Assembly (NCBI GenBank): GCA_964431685.1
Contig: CAYSLA010000044.1
Span: forward strand, 1 to 22,919
Reading direction: 5' to 3'
From: CAYSLA01 sp964431685
GTDB lineage: Bacteria > Armatimonadota > UBA5829
Length of the DNA: 22,919 bases
Part shown: one piece after another, positions 15,392 through 21,543 of the stretch
How the letters are laid out: every line of letters starts with the position of its first letter
How positions within the stretch are numbered: position 1 is the first letter of the stretch
Notes under the pieces: model-generated
The model's database searches: none
Told to the model about the DNA's origin: nothing
The model's input: only the letters and a program-made list of their open reading frames with translations
Translations under genes and position numbers: made by a program

Positions 15392-16200
15392 GTGGATATG
15401 ATCACTTCGCGCGAGAGAATGANNNNNNNNNNNNNNNNNNNNNNNNNNNNNNNNNNNNNNNNNNNNNNNNNNNNNNNNNNNNNNNNNNNNNNNNNNNNNN
15501 NNNNNNNNNNNNNNNNNNNNNNGTGGACTTTGACCTCATGCGTGCTCAACTGGCCGACAGGCAGATGCGAAGGTATGTCTGGCTCTGGGCGCCGAATCTG
15601 TTCCATCTGCTGACATTTGTGCTGGGTTATGAGAGATTCGTAGTAGACCTGACGCTCAGGGACGAAGGTCTGCTCGATCTGATGAACCGCATTGTGGAGG
15701 AACACCACATTCCCTACATTCAGGAGCTGTGCAGGTGTAACTGCGATGCTGTATTCTTTGGTGATGATCTCGGCACCCAGCAGCAGCTTATGGTCGCGCC
15801 CGACGTCTGGCGCGATACACTGAAGGAGCACTATCGCCGACAGTTCGAAGTCGTCAAGAACTCCGGAAAGCACGTTATCATGCACAGCGACGGATACATC
15901 ATCGACATAGTGCCGGATCTGATGGAGATTGGGCTGGATGCTCTCAACCCGCAGCACGAGATTATGGATTCCGCCAGGTTCGGTGATATGGTAAGGGGTA
16001 AGCTCTGCATACTGACCGACGTGGACAGACAGTTCGTGCTCCCCTACGGCTCCGCAGAAGAGATTCGGAAACATATCGCGGCTATCAAGGGCAAATTCCG
16101 TACTCCCGAGGGAGGGATTGTATTCCACGGAGAACTCGGTTTGGATGTGCCGCTGAGCAACGCAAGAACAATGTACGAGGCATTCGAGGAGATGAGGTGA
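15392..16200 (+). CDS. Uroporphyrinogen decarboxylase (URO-D/MtaA-CmuA) family protein, interrupted by gap
   Basis: The GTG at 15392 is preceded by GAGAGG at 6-base spacing and encodes MDMITSRERM, the usual start of this family. After the 100-N gap, 225 residues complete the barrel: LADRQMRRYVWLWAPNLFHL, GDDLGTQQQLMVAPDVW, VIMHSDGYIIDIVPDLMEIG, LDALNPQHE and FRTPEGGIVFHGEL. URO-D-fold proteins include heme-pathway decarboxylases and corrinoid-dependent methyltransferases. In the methyltransferases a His-x-Cys zinc site is expected where this protein has His-Ser-Asp (15883-15891), so neither standard activity is assured. The two sides of the gap are in different frames given 100 N, so the real gap is not 100 bases and about 100-130 residues are missing. 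It leads the carbohydrate locus and is followed 48 bases later by the regulator. No signal peptide is seen. Confidence 0.82.
15423..15522. other. Assembly gap (100 N) within the URO-D-like gene
   Basis: Exactly 100 N. The reading frames on its two sides are incompatible with a 100-base gap, and the protein is about 100 or more residues short of its family. The length is therefore a placeholder. Confidence 0.95.
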
Positions 16201-16212
16201 CATCAGGGCGTT

Positions 16213-16234
16213 CGGTTCAGATCAGAACCGGTTC
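16213..16234. promoter_or_regulatory. Double palindrome just upstream of the regulator gene
   Basis: CGGTTCAGATCAGAACCG (16213-16230) is symmetric at 16 of 18 positions around a central GATC. It overlaps GAACCGGTTC (16225-16234), a perfect 10-base palindrome. The region thus carries three GGTTC/GAACC half-sites ending 14 bases before the regulator's ATG. It may be an autoregulatory operator or a small hairpin in the transcript. No U-tract follows, so a terminator is unlikely. Confidence 0.45.
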
Positions 16235-16248
16235 GCGCTGGATACTAG

Positions 16249-17301
16249 ATGAATACTTCCAGACTCAATAGCAGGGACAGGAATCCGCTCTACGTCCAAG
16301 TGGCGGAGAACATAAAGCAGGATATCAGAGAAGGGCGTCTCACACCAGGAAGCAGGTTGCTTCCCACGATGAAGCTGGCCGATATGTACTCTGTTTCGCA
16401 CGTTACGGTGCAGTTGGCTATGAAGATTCTGACAGCGGAGGGTGTGCTGGTGAGGCGTCCGTACCACGGAACAGTAGTTGCCGATCTGGATAGAAGCCGA
16501 CTGGTGCCGGCGGGTGGGGTGCACAGGTTCGCGCTCTTGATGCAGATGGAAGGGCAGAACCTGTCGAACTTCTACTACAAAGAACTGACCGCAGGGGTGA
16601 CAACGGCGGCAGCAGAACTGGGCTGCGAGATTAGCCTGGTGGGATATTCGAACCTGGACTCTGTCGACTTCAGCCAGTCGTTCTCCGGGTTTCTGATGAT
16701 CTTGCCGACCAGAGACGAAGCACTGACGATCAAGCGGCGCGGGATGCCCGCGGTTCTTCTGGATATATGTTTCTCTAGGCTGGGGCTGGGTTTCGTGCGC
16801 ACGGACAACTACAGCGGAGTTTCTCAGATGATGCGGCACTTGCGCAAGCTCGGCCACAGGCGCATACTGTATGTGTGTTTCCAGGGGCCAGAGCCTGAGG
16901 AGAAACTGGCCATTGCTGAACGGCGCAGCGCGTACCGAGCGCTTTCGAAGAAATATGGCATGGACTGGGATGGCGACTTCGTCTGGATGCGCGACCTGGC
17001 GAGCCGACTGGAAAACCGTGATTTCACTGCGATATTCAGCGATTCCTATGCCAGCACAATCCTCTCCCTGAAAGTGCTGCAGGAGAAAGGAATCCGGATT
17101 CCCGAGGACGTCTCATTCGTATCGTTTGATGACCTTGACAATGCGGAGCACTTCTCAAAACCTCTCACGGTGGTGAAGCAGCGACTCGAGACTATCGGCT
17201 ATATGGGGCTTAATCTGTTGATGGACGAAGAAGCACTGCCCAAGGCCCGAATACTAGTCAAGCCTGAGCTTATAGTGAGGCAATCGACCCGGCAGCTATG
17301 A
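16249..17301 (+). CDS. GntR-family regulator with LacI-type sugar-binding domain
   Basis: A 350-aa cytoplasmic transcription factor. Residues about 13-80 form a GntR winged helix: PLYVQVAENIKQDIREGRL, PGSRLLPTMKLADMYSVS, HVTVQLAMKILTAEGVL and VRRPYHGTVV. From about residue 92 a periplasmic-binding-protein/LacI-like sensor follows: RFALLMQMEGQNLSNFYYKEL, LLDICFSRLGLGFVRTDNYSG, LGHRRILYVC, EDVSFVSFDDLDNAEHFSKP and LTVVKQRLETIGYMGLNLLM. This is the AraR-like architecture, which usually represses sugar-utilisation genes until a sugar or sugar phosphate binds. It lies inside the operon it probably controls, between the URO-D-like gene and the propeller gene. The ATG at 16249 has only a weak GGAT upstream. 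The effector cannot be read from the sequence. Confidence 0.9.
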   Translation: MNTSRLNSRDRNPLYVQVAENIKQDIREGRLTPGSRLLPTMKLADMYSVSHVTVQLAMKILTAEGVLVRRPYHGTVVADLDRSRLVPAGGVHRFALLMQMEGQNLSNFYYKELTAGVTTAAAELGCEISLVGYSNLDSVDFSQSFSGFLMILPTRDEALTIKRRGMPAVLLDICFSRLGLGFVRTDNYSGVSQMMRHLRKLGHRRILYVCFQGPEPEEKLAIAERRSAYRALSKKYGMDWDGDFVWMRDLASRLENRDFTAIFSDSYASTILSLKVLQEKGIRIPEDVSFVSFDDLDNAEHFSKPLTVVKQRLETIGYMGLNLLMDEEALPKARILVKPELIVRQSTRQL

Positions 17302-17349
17302 TGGCTGTCCAACCGCGTTTCTGCGAAGTAGTCCGGGCCAGTTGTGTTC

Positions 17350-17395
17350 GGATATGCGTAGGGATATGCGTCGGGACTGTTTTTCGTCCCGAAGC
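17350..17395. repeat. Stem-loop repeat family B copy 4 with adjoining tandem 10-mers
   Basis: GCGTCGGGAC (17368-17377) pairs with GTCCCGAAGC (17386-17395) over an 8-base loop, with one mismatch. It shares core, loop size and downstream context with the copy at 10213. Immediately before it the 10-mer GGATATGCGT occurs twice (17350-17359 and 17362-17371). The element lies between the regulator and propeller genes, with no U-tract downstream of the stem. Confidence 0.7.
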
Positions 17396-17443
17396 CACGC
17401 AGTCGTCAGACCAGAGAATCTGGAATGGAGTCTACAAGATACT

Positions 17444-19723
17444 ATGCCATCACTTGAGAGGATAATCGATCCGAGGCTCTTCGAGGTCTACTACTTTGAC
17501 AAGCACCCGATGCACAACGCGGCCTGGGATGCAGTTGAAGCTCCGGACGGCCGCGTTTACGTGGGCCTGTGCAACGAGGGACGCCCCGGACTGAGTGCGG
17601 CGATGTACGTTCTTGACATGTCGGAGAAGGATCCCGCCAGGAGACTGCGGTTTCTTTTAGACGTTGACAAGGTGACTCACGACGACACGTCGCTCGGGCA
17701 CATTCCACAGAGCAAATTCCACACTTCAATGGCAGTTGGGGGAGACGGTAGGCTCTACACGACTACCCACACGACCGCTCCGGGCTATGGGCGTCCGTTC
17801 TGGACGATAACCCAGGACTTCGACGACATCCGCTATCGATACCCCGGTTCGCATTTCCTTGTATATGACCCGACTGACGAGAGTGTGGAGGACTGGGGCA
17901 TTCCCATTCCCGGTGAAAGCGTGTACGGCGCCTGTCTGGACTGGCCGAATCGCAAGTACTACATGCTCAGCCAGGTCCGTGGACATTTGGTCACGATCGA
18001 TCTGAACACCGGCAAGACCGAGGACCTCGGGCGGTTTACCCGTGGCGGGCAGTGTGTTCTCTTTATGGACCGCAAAGGCCGGGTATGGTCCGCTGACCTG
18101 GAAGGGCGGTTTGTGCACTACGATCCGGCAACAGGTAGATTCGACAAATTGGCGATCGAAATGCCGCGTCCCGCGGGCAGAGAGAATTTTGGCAACTCAA
18201 TAATGCCGCCTGTCTACTGGAAGGAAGGCAAGTGGTGCGGAACCATGCTTTTCGAAGGTCGCATCTGGGTGCTCGATACCGAGGCGAAAGGCGGGCCGAC
18301 AATTGAGGACTACGGGATGGGGTGGGGGGACTTCGTGCCGGGTCGTTCCGGCCAGGTTCAGCCCTGGGAGCTTCAGTTCGGACCAGACGGCAAGCTATAC
18401 TATGGCATAGCTGCCTTCGCCGTGCCCGAGAATTGCTACTTCCTTGCAGGTCTAAAACTGATTCAGTTCGACATGCAGACCAGGGAGCGGCGCAACCTTG
18501 GTATGCTCTGGGCCGACGAGCGCCCGGGGTTCCTTTTCGCGAGCCGGTTCTCGCTGCCGGATGGGCGGCTTGGCTGGGTGGATTCGTGCTACTGGGGAGC
18601 TGGGGCCAGGGTCGTTGTTTTTGACGTTGACAAGCTCAAGCAGATAGAGTCCCCGTCACTCGTTCAGAAGCGGATGAAGTACGCGATCACTGACGCGAAG
18701 TATCGAAAGGACGAACAGTGTGACCGCTGTGGGATGTTCGCAAGCGATTCCGTGAGTAGAGACGCAGTGAGTGTGATCGAAGTCTTCGAACACGGGTTCC
18801 CGTGGAAGTCCTGTGCGGTATCCGCTCTCGATGCCTGTGATGACAACGTATGGGGTGGTGTCAGCGGTGAATCGGCGGGACTGTTCGTGTGGAACTCGCG
18901 CGAGGGAAGCCCGCACGTCACCCACGTCGCAACGTTCAGGGATGCGTCCGGTGCTGTAAGCGTGCTCACGGACGCGTCCTGTGCCCTTGCGGCGTTCAAG
19001 GGCAAGGGCCGGAAGCCTGGTTTCATCGTTCGGGCGACACTATCACGCGAGGTCGAGAGGCTGACTGATCTGCCCGGCGGGCACCAGCCGTTAGCTGTGG
19101 CACGGGTGGACGATAATGTTTACGTGCTCACAAACCGCGGCTCATTGTTGCGTCACCCGATCGGCTCGGCCCAGATAGACCAGATCGCCACGGTTCCGGC
19201 AGTGGATCTGTCCGCAGTGCTTGTGGCGGTCGGCAACGCACTGTTCGGCTGCCTGCAGAACGGCCAGGTCTTCACGGTGGATGCCGTTAGTGGCGAAGCA
19301 ACGGTGACGGACAGTTTCATACCGGCTGCGCACGGGCGCCAGTACGAGGCGAAGTGGCAGTCCGCAGTAGTCCGCGACGGGTACATCTTCGGAGGGACTT
19401 CTGACGGCTACGTCTTCAGAATGAAGCCTGATACACGCGCCATTACCAATCTTGGAAAGCCGCTCCTGAGCCTGGGCATTCCCGCGTTGGCCGCGTCGAG
19501 TGACGGCACAATCTATGGCACCGGCGGCCGACCGGATGGCATTGCTCACCTGTTCAGATATACCGATAACGACGGTTTTCAGGACCTGGGCATGTTGAGC
19601 GGCGGAAAAGATACGCTCTGGAGAAGCTTCCGCCTGGGCAGCGCAACCTGTGCAAATGACGGCACGCTCTATGTTGGCGAAGCAGACGATATGTCGAATC
19701 TCTGGCGCTGCAGATTCGAGTGA
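17444..19723 (+). CDS. Large double beta-propeller protein of unknown function
   Basis: A 759-aa protein from the ATG at 17444, with GGAG 13 bases upstream. A frame extending back to 17342 runs through repeat B4 and lacks a ribosome binding site. There is no signal peptide. Many blade-like repeats with the GRVY/GRLY/GKLYY pattern are visible, such as APDGRVYVGLCNEG, FHTSMAVGGDGRLYTTTHT, FMDRKGRVWSADLEGRFVHY and FGPDGKLYYGIAAF. A second set occurs near the C-terminus, such as AASSDGTIYGTGGRPDG and CANDGTLYVGEADD. These suggest two propellers, about residues 20-410 and 470-759. A CxxC pair (Cys426, Cys429) sits in the joining segment. Propellers of this kind occur in polysaccharide lyases and related sugar-binding proteins, but I cannot name a family or catalytic residues. 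It is co-oriented and closely spaced (16 bases) with a GH36-type enzyme. Confidence 0.75.
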   Translation: MPSLERIIDPRLFEVYYFDKHPMHNAAWDAVEAPDGRVYVGLCNEGRPGLSAAMYVLDMSEKDPARRLRFLLDVDKVTHDDTSLGHIPQSKFHTSMAVGGDGRLYTTTHTTAPGYGRPFWTITQDFDDIRYRYPGSHFLVYDPTDESVEDWGIPIPGESVYGACLDWPNRKYYMLSQVRGHLVTIDLNTGKTEDLGRFTRGGQCVLFMDRKGRVWSADLEGRFVHYDPATGRFDKLAIEMPRPAGRENFGNSIMPPVYWKEGKWCGTMLFEGRIWVLDTEAKGGPTIEDYGMGWGDFVPGRSGQVQPWELQFGPDGKLYYGIAAFAVPENCYFLAGLKLIQFDMQTRERRNLGMLWADERPGFLFASRFSLPDGRLGWVDSCYWGAGARVVVFDVDKLKQIESPSLVQKRMKYAITDAKYRKDEQCDRCGMFASDSVSRDAVSVIEVFEHGFPWKSCAVSALDACDDNVWGGVSGESAGLFVWNSREGSPHVTHVATFRDASGAVSVLTDASCALAAFKGKGRKPGFIVRATLSREVERLTDLPGGHQPLAVARVDDNVYVLTNRGSLLRHPIGSAQIDQIATVPAVDLSAVLVAVGNALFGCLQNGQVFTVDAVSGEATVTDSFIPAAHGRQYEAKWQSAVVRDGYIFGGTSDGYVFRMKPDTRAITNLGKPLLSLGIPALAASSDGTIYGTGGRPDGIAHLFRYTDNDGFQDLGMLSGGKDTLWRSFRLGSATCANDGTLYVGEADDMSNLWRCRFE

Positions 19724-19739
19724 TGGAGGGTTACTGCCG

Positions 19740-21533
19740 TTGAGTTTCGAGATACTCTCGGTCAATTTGTTGAGTTCTGACGGTACAGCGCGTGCCTTGC
19801 CCCACGAGACTGACACCGTTAGTCTGGATTCGTCGCGGCGGATATTGAGCTTTCGCTTTAGCGAAGAGATATCGCCCGACCCCGCGAGGCTCGAGATCAC
19901 CTTTCGCATACCAATTGCGGGTGTACACGGGATATGGAGTCCGATCCGCACCAGCCACCCGGGCAACCAGTGCTCGCTTTCCTGGGCCCACGAGTTCCAC
20001 AGCAGTGCAGCGCTCACTCCATCGATCGCCGCGTTCGTGAACCGCGATCTGAAGACTCAGGCTATGCTCGCGCTTGCAGAGCAGGCCGCCGAGACGGCCT
20101 GGAGCATTAGCCTGTCACAAGCTGGTGAGTGCTACTTCGCGAAGTTCGCCTACCCGGATTCTGGTTCTCTGCCGGTTGAGTCGTGGGACACCATCAGCTT
20201 CTACATTGAGGACAACTCTGCAGACAGGAGCGTCATCGAGTCAGTTGCACTGGTAACAGAGTATATTATGGCACAGAGTCCGCGTCCCGCTTCTGCGAAG
20301 GTGCCCGACTGGGCTTGGGACCCGGTGTACTGCACCTGGTATGCAGCACACGCGACGATAGATGCCGATTGGGTGGAGCGAACCGCGGCGATTGCCGCAA
20401 AGCTTGGGTTCGGCCAGATCATCCTGGACGACGGTTGGCAGAGGGCCGAGCGCGCTCGAGTGACCACTATGGCCAACCTCAAAGACTGGTTTGCGAAGAC
20501 GGGAGACTGGATTGCCGCACCGGAAGAGTTCCCGAATTTCCCCGAGCACGTCAAGCGTGTCCAGTCGTTGGGGCTCAAGTACATTCTCTGGTGGGACCCG
20601 TACGGCATTGGCAGGGAATCATCGGCGTACCGCAAGTTTGCCAGTCGAGTGTCCGCCCAGGATTGGGAGCCCGAGGGACGCAGGTATCTTTGCGTCCAGG
20701 ATGAGGTGGCAAGCCAGCATATCATCGACACCGGAGCGAGACTGGTCTCAGATTATGACGTCGATGGCTTCAAGGTGGATTTCCTTTACGCGGTCGATAC
20801 TCACATCTGCGAGATCGATGGTCACAGTCATTTCGAGCCTACGGTAAGCCGAGCACTGATGCGAACAATGGCTGATCTGTTGGATGCAGTGTTGACTGCC
20901 AAGCCGGAGTTCAACATGGTGCATGTTGGAGGGCCTGTACTGACCACTGTAGCGAACTCGATGAGGGGGGTGGATGTGCCATTTGACGTGGACAGCAACC
21001 TCTACTTCCTGGCCTACTCCCAAGCCATGACAGCGAATGTGCCTCTTCAGTCAGACCCGCTGTTCTGGTCGAGCGAAGATTCCGCAGAGGAAGTGGCGAG
21101 ACATCTGATTTCCTCAGTCTTCTTCGTGCCCTGCATCTCAATGGATCTTGCAGCACTGAGCGAGCGAGACCTTGATCTGATCGGCGCGTGGATGGGGTTC
21201 TACAGACAGCACAAAGACGTTCTGAGAGCCGCTGCGCGCAGAGTTACTACAGTTGGACCGGTGATCTCATCCGTCGTCGCTGAAACGTACGAACTGGATA
21301 TCGTAGGTCTGTTCCGCCCCCTGCCTGTGGATATCCGAGGGGTCAAGGAGACGATTGTGCTGAACGCCTCCGCGTCCGCCGAAGTTGTTGTCTGCGGTGG
21401 ATCGGGGGGCTCGTTCAAAGCCATAATCTATGACCCGAGGCTCCGGTTTGTCTGCGAGCGGCGAGTGGCGCTCAGCGGCTACACGACCATTCAGGTGCCC
21501 GCAGGCGGGTATATGCGCCTGATCGAGGAATAG
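19740..21533 (+). CDS. GH36-type alpha-galactosidase-like glycoside hydrolase
   Basis: A 597-aa protein starting at a TTG (19740) with GGAGGG 9 bases upstream; a longer in-frame start would overlap the propeller gene and lacks such a site. Residues 1 to about 175 are a beta-sandwich, followed by a TIM barrel beginning PDWAWDPVYCTWYAAH. Clan GH-D/GH36 hallmarks are FGQIILDDGWQ, GLKYILWWDPYGIG and the nucleophile strand DGFKVDFLY, with Asp347 as candidate nucleophile. RGVDVPFDVDSN supplies the candidate acid/base Asp412. A C-terminal beta domain follows, starting near VGPVISSVV. Known members hydrolyse or transfer alpha-galactosides or related sugars. No signal peptide is seen, so the substrate must be imported. 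The specificity may differ from melibiase, because the usual SDNTDA-type motif is not present. Confidence 0.82.
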   Translation: MSFEILSVNLLSSDGTARALPHETDTVSLDSSRRILSFRFSEEISPDPARLEITFRIPIAGVHGIWSPIRTSHPGNQCSLSWAHEFHSSAALTPSIAAFVNRDLKTQAMLALAEQAAETAWSISLSQAGECYFAKFAYPDSGSLPVESWDTISFYIEDNSADRSVIESVALVTEYIMAQSPRPASAKVPDWAWDPVYCTWYAAHATIDADWVERTAAIAAKLGFGQIILDDGWQRAERARVTTMANLKDWFAKTGDWIAAPEEFPNFPEHVKRVQSLGLKYILWWDPYGIGRESSAYRKFASRVSAQDWEPEGRRYLCVQDEVASQHIIDTGARLVSDYDVDGFKVDFLYAVDTHICEIDGHSHFEPTVSRALMRTMADLLDAVLTAKPEFNMVHVGGPVLTTVANSMRGVDVPFDVDSNLYFLAYSQAMTANVPLQSDPLFWSSEDSAEEVARHLISSVFFVPCISMDLAALSERDLDLIGAWMGFYRQHKDVLRAAARRVTTVGPVISSVVAETYELDIVGLFRPLPVDIRGVKETIVLNASASAEVVVCGGSGGSFKAIIYDPRLRFVCERRVALSGYTTIQVPAGGYMRLIEE

Positions 21534-21543
21534 AGGTGCATCG

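Noticed and set aside
15367..16203. Minus-strand frame opposite the URO-D-like gene
   Set aside because: It reads through the N run and lacks family motifs. The plus strand carries the promoter, ribosome binding site and family sequence.
17342..17443. N-terminal extension of the propeller protein
   Set aside because: It translates the tandem 10-mers and repeat B4 from a TTG without a ribosome binding site.
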